Assembly: GCA_963966315.1 (NCBI GenBank)
Contig: CAWZYX010000159.1
Coordinates: 1 to 5,520, forward strand
DNA: 5,520 nt
Reading direction: 5' to 3'
Origin: Winogradskyella_A sp963966315
GTDB lineage: Bacteria > Bacteroidota > Bacteroidia > Flavobacteriales > Flavobacteriaceae
Position 1 is the stretch's first letter; each line of letters opens with the position of its first letter. The notes under the pieces are model-generated. The model worked only from the letters and a program-made list of their open reading frames with translations. It was not told where the DNA came from and searched no databases. This document shows, in pieces, positions 1-5,520 of this stretch. Position numbers and translations under genes: made by a program.

Positions 1-214
1 GAATCCTGGAGCTCGATCACCCAAAAAATCTTATTAAGTCCTTCCCTGTCTTCAACAATTCATGTCGGAGACATTGGGTTTTGCATTTCCTAAACCGGTT
101 CCAAAGGAACTTGGCCTGCCAAGAATCCTGGAGCTCGATCACCCAAAAAATCTTATTAAGTCCTTCCCTGTCTTCAATAACTCATGTCGGAGACATTGGG
201 TTTTGCATTTTCTA
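1..214. repeat. Two-copy direct repeat, 122-bp period, non-coding
   Basis: Positions 1-92 recur at 123-214 with only three mismatches that I count (56/178, 59/181 and 89/211). The copies are joined by a 30-bp linker at 93-122 and similarity fades after about 214. The period, 122, is not a multiple of three, so the copies would be read in different frames. Open frames crossing this stretch are therefore probably not genes. Each copy contains a small hairpin (62-74 and 184-196, arms ATGTC/GACAT), and the linker adds two more. The window begins exactly at a repeat start, so further copies may lie to the left. I recognise no known element. It could be a dispersed intergenic repeat or a local duplication beyond the 3' end of the regulator gene. 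Confidence 0.9.
93..122. other. Palindrome-packed linker between repeat copies
   Basis: The 30 bp between the two repeat copies are almost entirely self-complementary. AACCGGTT (93-100) is a perfect palindrome. GTTCC-AAA-GGAAC (98-110) and TTGGC-CT-GCCAA (111-122) are adjacent perfect stem-loops with 5-bp arms. After the second copy the corresponding stretch (about 215-245) keeps only a TGTTCCAAG-like remnant and has lost the hairpins. No T-run follows, so it does not look like an intrinsic terminator. Confidence 0.65.
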
Positions 215-274
215 TTTCTGTTCCAAGACGGATTGATTGACCGAACTGAGGGATTGCATCTTCTTAAAACGCAC

Positions 275-1150
275 TCATGGTCCAAGACCGCGCTGTTTTT
301 CCATGTACCTTTTCTCCTTGAAATAGGTGCCTGGGGAGACCCCTTTCGTCCTTTTAAATGTTTTATTAAAATTAGAAATACTACCAAAACCCTGATCATA
401 AGCTAATTGAGAAATGGAAGCCTCGGTATGCATCTTCTTTAGTCTTATAAACATTTCAATGCGGTACTCGTTTAAAAACTGAATATAAGTTTTATTGGTT
501 CGTTTTTTAAAATATTTACAAAATGCTGTCTTGGTCATATTGGCTACAGTAGCCACCTGGTCTAGAGTAATTTGACTGTCGTAGTGACTGGCAGTAAAAT
601 TAAAAACATCCCTCAACCGTTGACCTTCCCTTCTGCTCAATTGAATATCCTGAAGCACTGAAGACAAACTTTGGTATTCTGACTTATTGAGTTCATTGAG
701 TATTTGCAGCAAGGCTATTAACCTTTCTAACCCCGTTGCTCTACCCAAGGAATTGAAGATTCTTTGGATTACCTCCTTACGACTTAAAATCTGAATTCCT
801 GTTCGACTCCTTTCGAAAAAATGAAACAGTTCCGAAGTCTCTTCCAATTCAAAAAAATCGGGGCCAAAGGAATCTCTGTGAAAAAACAATGATTTCATCA
901 GTGACTGTTCTGTAGCAGTTTCATCACTTCTGAACACATGTGGTACGTTACTCCCAATTACAAACAGATCTCCGGAATTGAAACTGTTTATTGAATCCGA
1001 AACTATCAAGGTTCCGGAACCTCTGACAATGTAGCTCAGCTGTATTTCCCGATGCTGATGCAACTGATTATAAAATACCCGTTCCTGGTCCTCCTGATAG
1101 ACCAATCCTTCTGAACCCGGCTTCGGAATTTCAAAGGGTAAGACCTTCAT
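275..1150 (-). CDS. AraC-family transcriptional regulator with N-terminal cupin domain
   Basis: This 291-residue cytoplasmic DNA-binding protein has the usual length for an AraC/XylS regulator with a fused sensor. Residues about 20-90 resemble an AraC-type cupin ligand-binding domain: HQHREIQLSYIVRG at 31-44 supplies the His-x-His-x-Glu cluster, and GDLFVIGSNVPHVF at 60-73 is the second cupin motif. Residues about 178-282 form the double helix-turn-helix. The first HTH lies around 195-217 (LDQVATVANMTKTAFCKYFK) and the second around 246-277, ending in the signature FNKTFKRTKGVSPGTYF. The start (MKVLPFEIPKP) is typical of flavobacterial relatives. It is divergent from the hydroxyproline-type operon with a 137-bp intergenic gap, so I infer that it controls that operon, with hydroxyproline or a pathway intermediate as a plausible ligand. 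The sequence does not show whether it activates or represses. No terminator is evident downstream; the gene runs out into the repeat region. Confidence 0.93.
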   Translation of the reverse strand: MKVLPFEIPKPGSEGLVYQEDQERVFYNQLHQHREIQLSYIVRGSGTLIVSDSINSFNSGDLFVIGSNVPHVFRSDETATEQSLMKSLFFHRDSFGPDFFELEETSELFHFFERSRTGIQILSRKEVIQRIFNSLGRATGLERLIALLQILNELNKSEYQSLSSVLQDIQLSRREGQRLRDVFNFTASHYDSQITLDQVATVANMTKTAFCKYFKKRTNKTYIQFLNEYRIEMFIRLKKMHTEASISQLAYDQGFGSISNFNKTFKRTKGVSPGTYFKEKRYMEKQRGLGP

Positions 1151-1157
1151 CTGCTAA

Positions 1158-1176
1158 TTATCATATAATGTTATCA
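1158..1176. repeat. Short direct repeat TTATCA in the AraC leader
   Basis: TTATCA occurs at 1158-1163 and again at 1171-1176, 13 bp apart, between the regulator start codon and its predicted -7 element, slightly overlapping the latter. It could be an autoregulatory site, but six-base matches are common by chance in AT-rich intergenic DNA. Confidence 0.25.
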
Positions 1177-1182
1177 AATGTA
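1175..1182 (-). promoter_or_regulatory. Candidate Bacteroidota -7 promoter element for the AraC gene
   Basis: Read on the minus strand this is TACATTTG, a perfect match to the Bacteroidota -7 consensus TAnnTTTG. It lies about 25 bp upstream of the regulator ATG, which would give a short leader of roughly 15-20 nt. A good TTG -33 box is not visible at the expected distance; only a TTA lies about 21 bp upstream. The assignment therefore rests on the -7 match and its position. Confidence 0.4.
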
Positions 1183-1194
1183 GCGTAAACGAAT

Positions 1195-1233
1195 ATAAAT
1201 AGATAATATTTGAGCATAAATAGAAAATTTTGG
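1195..1233 (+). promoter_or_regulatory. Putative AraC-family operator: 21-bp-spaced direct repeat
   Basis: ATAAATAGA occurs at 1195-1203 and again at 1216-1224. Extending the alignment to 1195-1212 versus 1216-1233 gives 15 of 18 identical positions, with shared pattern ATAAATAGA-n-AAT-n-TT-n-G. The spacing is 21 bp, two helical turns, as expected for AraC-family dimers bound to direct-repeat half-sites on one DNA face. It ends 54 bp before the first operon gene, a suitable place for an activator beside the promoter. Binding by the adjacent regulator is inferred; chance similarity in AT-rich sequence is the alternative. Confidence 0.45.
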
Positions 1234-1243
1234 GTCATTTCAT

Positions 1244-1257
1244 CAGGAAGTTTCCTG
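1244..1257. promoter_or_regulatory. Short inverted repeat CAGGAA-GT-TTCCTG
   Basis: Perfect 6-bp arms with a 2-bp centre lie between the putative operator and the weak -7 candidate, 30 bp upstream of the first operon gene. It may be a second regulator site or part of a leader structure, but it is too short and lacks a T-run to be a convincing terminator. Confidence 0.3.
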
Positions 1258-1258
1258 T

Positions 1259-1266
1259 TAGTTTTA
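1259..1266 (+). promoter_or_regulatory. Weak candidate -7 element for the catabolic operon
   Basis: TAGTTTTA matches TAnnTTTG at all but the last conserved base and lies about 21 bp before the ATG at 1288. It lies just downstream of the putative operator, the geometry expected of an activator-dependent promoter. The nearest TTG (1230-1232) is too far upstream for an ideal -33 box. An alternative -7-like sequence, TAATATTTG at 1204-1212, lies inside the operator and would suggest repression instead. Neither is a clean consensus promoter. Confidence 0.2.
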
Positions 1267-1287
1267 CAAAACATAAACTATGCGGAT

Positions 1288-2205
1288 ATGAAATTTACAT
1301 GGGAGGGTGTCATGCCAGCGGTTACTACGAAATTTACCAAAAAAGACCAACTAGATCACCAAGCCTTTCAGTTGAATCTCAAAGCTCAATTAGACGCAGG
1401 AGTTCATGGGTTTGTTCTTGGGGGCACTCTAGGGGAGGCCAGCACACTAAAGGAATTTGAAAAGGAAGAACTGACCAAACTCGCTATCGAAGTGGCTCAG
1501 GGGCAAATCCCGGTAATAATGAACATAGCCGAGCAATCCACTGAAGGTGCGATTAAGGCAGCTCACAAGGCCCAAAAAGATGGGGCAGCAGGTCTAATGA
1601 TGCTACCACCAATGCGCTACAATGCAGGGCCCCACGAAACGGTAACATTTTTCAAGGAAGTGGCAAAAGAAACCTCCCTTCCCATTATGGTGTACAACAA
1701 TCCGGTAGATTATAAAATTGAGGTGACACTTGACATGTTTGAGGAGCTATTGGCCGATTGCCCCAATATTGAAGCGGTCAAAGAATCTACTCGGGATATT
1801 TCGAATGTGACTCGCATTAAAAACAGGTTTGGAAATCGTTTAAAGATCATGTGCGGAGTAGATACTCTGGCCTTAGAGAGCCTCATCATGGGTGCTGATG
1901 GCTGGGTAGCTGGCCTGGTCTGCGCCTTCCCGGAAGAGACCGTTGCCATTTACCAACTGCAACGCACCGGACACATTCAGGAGGCCATTGAGATTTATCG
2001 CTGGTTCCTACCCTTGCTTGAACTGGATATTCACCCTAAATTAGTACAGAACATTAAACTGGCAGAAGTGGCAACCGGTATCGGAACAGAATACGTGCGA
2101 GCACCGCGCTTACCTCTTGCCGGGGAGGAGCGCAAACGAGTGTTGAAAATCATAAATGAGGCCATGAACTGCAGGCCTGTACTGCAAGATTATAAGCAAC
2201 TTTAA
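1288..2205 (+). CDS. DapA-family lyase, probable 1-pyrroline-4-hydroxy-2-carboxylate deaminase
   Basis: This 305-residue cytoplasmic TIM-barrel protein belongs to the dihydrodipicolinate synthase/N-acetylneuraminate lyase family. Key residues counted from this start are the GGTLGE loop (45-50), the catalytic Tyr136 in MVYNNP, and the Schiff-base Lys165 in IEAVKEST. The family includes DapA, sialate lyase, KDG aldolases and Pyr4H2C deaminase. Flanking aldehyde dehydrogenase, proline racemase-type and DadA-like genes favour the deaminase that yields 2-oxoglutarate semialdehyde and ammonia. The open frame extends back to a TTG at 1210, adding 26 residues. I choose ATG 1288 because MKFTWEGVMPAVTTKF is the normal family start and the extension would run through the putative operator. 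The stop lies 14 bp before the next start. True lysine-pathway DapA is the main alternative but is unlikely in this operon. Confidence 0.85.
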   Translation: MKFTWEGVMPAVTTKFTKKDQLDHQAFQLNLKAQLDAGVHGFVLGGTLGEASTLKEFEKEELTKLAIEVAQGQIPVIMNIAEQSTEGAIKAAHKAQKDGAAGLMMLPPMRYNAGPHETVTFFKEVAKETSLPIMVYNNPVDYKIEVTLDMFEELLADCPNIEAVKESTRDISNVTRIKNRFGNRLKIMCGVDTLALESLIMGADGWVAGLVCAFPEETVAIYQLQRTGHIQEAIEIYRWFLPLLELDIHPKLVQNIKLAEVATGIGTEYVRAPRLPLAGEERKRVLKIINEAMNCRPVLQDYKQL

Positions 2206-2219
2206 AAGACATCACAAAA

Positions 2220-3803
2220 ATGATCAGCGGAAAAAATTACATTGGCAGTCATCTTTCATCAAAGGGTAAAACCACCTTTTTTACATTTAACCCCTATTCA
2301 AACACCAAAAATATATGGGAGATGACCGAGGCCTCTGAACAAGAGGTTAATGAGGCTGTAGAACTCGCTTCTGAGGCTGCAGCTGATTACTCTAAAGTGT
2401 CGGGTGAACAGAAGGCATGGTTTCTCAATGCCATTGCCGACGAGATTATGGCACTGGGCGAGGAATTGATCAGAACCTACTGTGCCGAAACCGGATTGCC
2501 TGAGGGCAGAGCCAAAGGAGAACGGGGACGCACTGTTTTTCAACTGCATAGTTTTGCAGAATTGGTAATGGAAGGTTCCTGGGTTGAGGCTTCAATCGAT
2601 ACCGCTATTCCCAATCGCACTCCCGTTCCTAAACCAGATCTGCGCAAAATGAACATCCCCCTGGGACCAGTAGTGGTCTTCGGAGCCAGTAATTTTCCTC
2701 TGGCCTATTCCACAGCAGGTGGTGATACAGCTGCAGCCTTAGCTGCCGGGTGTCCGGTCATTGTAAAATCGCATCCCATGCATGCAGGCACCGGAGCCCT
2801 CGTTGCTTCTGCAATAATAAAAGCTGCAAAAGACACCCAGATGCCGGAGGGTGTTTTTTCAAATTTAAACAGTAAAGGAATTGAAGTAGGTGTACAACTG
2901 GTGAAGCACCCGCTTGTAAAAGCGGTAGGATTTACCGGAAGCATTACGGGAGGGCGTGCTTTGTTTGACCTGGCTGCTCAAAGGGACGAACCCATACCGG
3001 TATTTGCGGAAATGGGAAGTGTCAATCCTGTAATTATTCTCCCAAAAGCGCTCGAAAATCGCGGTGAAGAAATCGCAGCCACGTACGCGGGATCCATTAC
3101 ATTGGGCACAGGACAGTTTTGCACCAATCCGGGGCTGATCCTGGGCATTAAAGGTAAAAACCTATACGATTTCATCGAATCCTTAGGAGTCGAAATAACA
3201 AAGTTAGAATCGTCGATCATGTTGCACCCCAACATTAGCGATGCTTACGAATCCAAAAAAGAACAGGCTTTGGATACTCCAGAGGTGACAACTGTGGCGG
3301 CCCTAAGTACGGAAGTACCCGTCAACTATGCCAGACAAGCCGTTGCTACGGTAAACGGTGCGGATTTTATTGTTAATCCCGTTCTGCATCAGGAGGTATT
3401 TGGGCCTTATTCCATCATTGTACAGTGCCAGGATCTTGAAGAACTTGAGCTCATTATTCTTAATCTGGAAGGCCAGTTAACCGGCACAGTAATAGGTGAA
3501 AAGGACGAACTGGAAGATTACCAAAGTGTTATCGATGCACTACAGAATCGCGTTGGGAGAATCATATATAATGGCGTTCCTACAGGGGTTGAAGTTTGTC
3601 CTTCTATGGTCCACGGGGGGCCATACCCAGCATCGTCCGATTCTCGTTTTACAGCAGTAGGCATCCACTCCATCAAGCGGTGGGTTCGTCCGTTTAGCTA
3701 TCAGAATTGGCCAAACGAAATACTTCCTGCTGAATTAAAGAACGAAAATCCTTTGGGTATTTCACGACTGGTCAATGGTATTAAAACCAAGGAACCCTTG
3801 TAG
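2220..3803 (+). CDS. Aldehyde dehydrogenase, probable 2-oxoglutarate semialdehyde dehydrogenase
   Basis: This 527-residue soluble NAD(P)-dependent aldehyde dehydrogenase probably oxidises 2-oxoglutarate semialdehyde (2,5-dioxopentanoate) to 2-oxoglutarate, the last step of hydroxyproline breakdown. Visible family landmarks are Asn158 in FGASNFP, Lys183 in VKSHP, the nucleotide-binding GFTGSITGG (237-245), the general base Glu264 in AEMGS, the nucleophile Cys301 in GQFCTNPG, and EVFGP at 392-396. The length and the C-terminal NPLGISRLVNG motif fit the long KGSADH class linked to hydroxyproline or sugar-acid pathways rather than the shorter succinate-semialdehyde type. All catalytic residues are present, so it should be active. 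It lies 14 bp after the deaminase gene and its TAG is immediately followed by the next ATG, indicating one transcript. Substrate assignment relies partly on context. Confidence 0.88.
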   Translation: MISGKNYIGSHLSSKGKTTFFTFNPYSNTKNIWEMTEASEQEVNEAVELASEAAADYSKVSGEQKAWFLNAIADEIMALGEELIRTYCAETGLPEGRAKGERGRTVFQLHSFAELVMEGSWVEASIDTAIPNRTPVPKPDLRKMNIPLGPVVVFGASNFPLAYSTAGGDTAAALAAGCPVIVKSHPMHAGTGALVASAIIKAAKDTQMPEGVFSNLNSKGIEVGVQLVKHPLVKAVGFTGSITGGRALFDLAAQRDEPIPVFAEMGSVNPVIILPKALENRGEEIAATYAGSITLGTGQFCTNPGLILGIKGKNLYDFIESLGVEITKLESSIMLHPNISDAYESKKEQALDTPEVTTVAALSTEVPVNYARQAVATVNGADFIVNPVLHQEVFGPYSIIVQCQDLEELELIILNLEGQLTGTVIGEKDELEDYQSVIDALQNRVGRIIYNGVPTGVEVCPSMVHGGPYPASSDSRFTAVGIHSIKRWVRPFSYQNWPNEILPAELKNENPLGISRLVNGIKTKEPL

Positions 3804-4811
3804 ATGCGCTCCGTTTTTAAATGCATAGACGCTCATACCTGCGGCAACCCGGTTCGGGTGGTCACCAATGGCCATCCGCCATTGGAGGGTGCCGATATAA
3901 ACGAAAAACGCTTGCATTTCTTAAGGGAGTATGACTGGATCAGGACCGGGCTTATGTTCGAACCGCGAGGCCACGATATGATGAGCGGTGCCTTTTTGTA
4001 TCCTCCCCATGACAGCAGGAACGACTGTTCTGTTCTCTTCATAGAAACATCAGGCTGTCTCCCAATGTGCGGTCACGGTACTATCGGTACCGTTACAATA
4101 GCAATTGAAGAAGGTCTCATCAAACCAAAAAGTCAAGGAAAAATAAGAATGGAAGCACCTGCAGGACTGATTGAAATTGACTACCAAGAAACCAAGGGAC
4201 GGGTAGATTGGGTAAGACTTACCAATGTACCCAGTTATTTGGCGGCAGAAAGACTAAGTGTTGACATACATGATTTAGGCACTCTTACGTTCGATGTGGC
4301 CTATGGGGGGAATTTCTACGCCATTGTCGATCCTCAGGAAAACTTTAAGGGCCTGGAGCATTTCACCGCAGAAGAGATTATCAGATTCTCTCGTGAGGCG
4401 CGTTATAAAATCAATTCAAAATATCCCGATCGTTTTATTCACCCTGAACATAACTCCATCAGAAATGTGAGCCATTTGCTTTGGACCGGAACCCCAATAA
4501 AGCCTAGCTCTTCCGGAAGAAATGCTGTCTTCTACGGAGAAAAAGCAATTGACCGAAGCCCCTGTGGTACAGGCACCTCGGCACGAATGGCTCAACTTTA
4601 TAGCAAGGGCCTTCTGCCAGTCAACAAGGATTACATTCATGAGAGCTTTATTGGTTCTACTTTTACCGGAAGGGTCGAAAGAGAAGTTGAACTAGGTGGA
4701 AAAATAGCAATCATCCCCAGTATCAAAGGATGGGCAAAGGTCTATGGTTACAATACCATTATCATTGATGAACAGGAAGATCCGTTTGCTCACGGTTTTC
4801 AGGTGGTTTAA
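3804..4811 (+). CDS. Proline racemase family, probable 4-hydroxyproline 2-epimerase
   Basis: This 335-residue cytosolic, cofactor-independent enzyme probably interconverts trans-4-hydroxy-L-proline and cis-4-hydroxy-D-proline. Both catalytic cysteines are present: Cys89 in MCGHGTIG and Cys254 in DRSPCGTGTSARMAQLY, with His91 and Asp250 beside them. In the related trans-3-hydroxyproline dehydratases the second cysteine is replaced (typically by Thr), so a two-cysteine epimerase/racemase is favoured. Context selects hydroxyproline over proline, but a true proline racemase shares both cysteines and cannot be excluded from motifs alone. The ATG directly abuts the preceding TAG with no intervening base, suggesting translational coupling; an AGGA-like stretch lies about 10 bp upstream. 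The stop is 9 bp before the FAD dehydrogenase gene whose substrate this enzyme would supply. Confidence 0.88.
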   Translation: MRSVFKCIDAHTCGNPVRVVTNGHPPLEGADINEKRLHFLREYDWIRTGLMFEPRGHDMMSGAFLYPPHDSRNDCSVLFIETSGCLPMCGHGTIGTVTIAIEEGLIKPKSQGKIRMEAPAGLIEIDYQETKGRVDWVRLTNVPSYLAAERLSVDIHDLGTLTFDVAYGGNFYAIVDPQENFKGLEHFTAEEIIRFSREARYKINSKYPDRFIHPEHNSIRNVSHLLWTGTPIKPSSSGRNAVFYGEKAIDRSPCGTGTSARMAQLYSKGLLPVNKDYIHESFIGSTFTGRVEREVELGGKIAIIPSIKGWAKVYGYNTIIIDEQEDPFAHGFQVV

Positions 4812-4820
4812 TAAAAACAA

Positions 4821-5520
4821 ATGGCAAAAAAAGTACTTGTTATTGGAGGTGGAATTGTAGGTCTCAGTTGTGCCTACTATTTGCAAAAAGAAGGTCATGA
4901 GGTCACAGTGATCGATAAAGGACATTTTAACCGGGGAGCATCTTATGTGAATGCAGGCTATATCACTCCTAGTCATATCATACCCCTCCCATCACCAGGC
5001 ATCATTACCCAAGGACTAAAGTGGATGCTCAATCCAGCAAGCCCCTTTTATATGAAGCCCCGTCTGGATATGGACTTTATTATGTGGGCCTTGAAATTTA
5101 GATCTTTTTGCACAAAGAACCATGTGGAGCATGCCATGCGACCTATCATGAGCATCAATTTATTGAGCAGGGAACTTTATGAAGATCTTAAAGCTTCCGG
5201 AGACTTTGACTTTCACTACGAGCGGAACGGATTGCTTATGGCCTTCAAAACAAATGAAGCCGGTGATAAGGAATGGAAAGTGGGACAGAAGGCCCAAAAG
5301 CTGGGTCTGGAAGTTGAACTGCTTTCGAAAGAAGACCTTAAATCAGTTCAACCAAAGGCAGAGATGGACGCAAAAGGAGCTGTTTTCTTTAAATCCGATG
5401 GGCACACCACCCCGACCGAATTGATGCCCCAACTTCTCAATTACCTCAGAAAAAAAGGAGTCATTATCAAATCTGGGGAGACGGTTACTAATCTTCAACT
5501 GAAAGGCAATCAAATAATTG
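4821..5520 (+). CDS. DadA-like FAD amine dehydrogenase, probable D-hydroxyproline dehydrogenase (3' truncated by window)
   Basis: Reading from ATG 4821 gives 233 uninterrupted codons to the window edge, so only the N-terminal part (somewhat over half of a typical ~415-residue DadA protein) is seen. The protein opens with a Rossmann FAD motif, KVLVIGGGIVGLSCAYYL (GxGxxG at 9-14), with Asp32 at the end of the second strand in VTVIDK to bind the ribose. A GASYVNAG motif and PLPSPGIITQGLKWML follow, both characteristic of DadA-type D-amino acid dehydrogenases. With the epimerase immediately upstream it most likely oxidises cis-4-hydroxy-D-proline to 1-pyrroline-4-hydroxy-2-carboxylate, passing electrons to the respiratory chain or oxygen. 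No transmembrane segment is obvious in this part. Broader D-amino acid or sarcosine/glycine oxidase-like specificity is the alternative. No frameshift is seen. Confidence 0.87.
   Translation, partial: MAKKVLVIGGGIVGLSCAYYLQKEGHEVTVIDKGHFNRGASYVNAGYITPSHIIPLPSPGIITQGLKWMLNPASPFYMKPRLDMDFIMWALKFRSFCTKNHVEHAMRPIMSINLLSRELYEDLKASGDFDFHYERNGLLMAFKTNEAGDKEWKVGQKAQKLGLEVELLSKEDLKSVQPKAEMDAKGAVFFKSDGHTTPTELMPQLLNYLRKKGVIIKSGETVTNLQLKGNQII

Noticed and set aside
98..122. Intrinsic terminator for the AraC gene
   Set aside because: Two stem-loops exist, but the stems are only 5 bp and no T-run follows on the minus strand. They are also more than 150 bp past the stop codon.
1..214. CRISPR array or integron attC array
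   Set aside because: The repeated block is about 92 bp with one 30-bp linker, far too long for CRISPR repeats, and I saw no cas gene. I found no paired GTTRRRY/RYYYAAC core sites and no cassette ORFs.
139..399. A minus-strand 86-residue open frame overlapping the regulator's end
   Set aside because: It is an alternative frame of the AraC coding sequence running out into the repeat; the AraC frame carries the clear HTH signature and ends normally at 275.
62..406. A plus-strand 114-residue open frame across the repeats and the 3' end of the regulator gene
   Set aside because: It reads the two repeat copies in different frames, so the copies encode unrelated peptides, and it overlaps the antisense of the regulator's conserved C-terminal HTH. 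No recognisable domain.
1288..2205. Lysine-biosynthetic dihydrodipicolinate synthase (dapA)
   Set aside because: The fold and catalytic Tyr/Lys are shared family-wide, but the operon partners are hydroxyproline-catabolic and no lysine biosynthesis gene is nearby.
4692..4976. Minus-strand 94-residue frame across the epimerase/dehydrogenase junction
   Set aside because: It is antisense to two clearly conserved genes and spans their junction; composition and lack of a domain indicate a shadow frame.
5179..5424. Plus-strand 81-residue frame inside the last gene
   Set aside because: It is an out-of-frame reading within the FAD dehydrogenase, whose own frame is uninterrupted from 4821 to the window edge.

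Overview
The window looks like a chromosomal segment from a member of the Bacteroidota, most likely a marine-type Flavobacteriaceae. The base composition is moderate to AT-rich, the AraC regulator has the flavobacterial cupin-plus-HTH layout, start codons have A-rich leaders rather than strong Shine-Dalgarno sites, and a TAnnTTTG-type -7 element lies upstream of the regulator. The genus cannot be fixed from the sequence alone.

Layout. Positions 1-274 hold no convincing gene. They carry two copies of a 122-bp-period direct repeat with small hairpins, and the array may continue off the left edge. Positions 275-1150 (minus strand) encode an AraC-family regulator with an N-terminal cupin sensor domain. 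Positions 1151-1287 are the divergent control region, with a 21-bp-spaced direct repeat that looks like a regulator operator. From 1288 to the right edge, four tightly packed plus-strand genes encode a DapA-family lyase/deaminase, an aldehyde dehydrogenase, a proline racemase/4-hydroxyproline epimerase, and the first 233 codons of a DadA-like FAD amine dehydrogenase that runs off the window.

How they work together. The four enzymes match the four steps of bacterial trans-4-hydroxy-L-proline catabolism. The epimerase makes cis-4-hydroxy-D-proline. The FAD dehydrogenase oxidises it to 1-pyrroline-4-hydroxy-2-carboxylate. The DapA-family deaminase converts this to 2-oxoglutarate semialdehyde plus ammonia. 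The aldehyde dehydrogenase produces 2-oxoglutarate for the TCA cycle. Gaps between genes are 14, 0 and 9 bp, so they very probably form one operon, with the divergent AraC protein as the likely local regulator. No transporter is visible inside the window. The enzymes and pathway are established biology; the least explained parts are the structured tandem repeat at the left edge and the putative operator.
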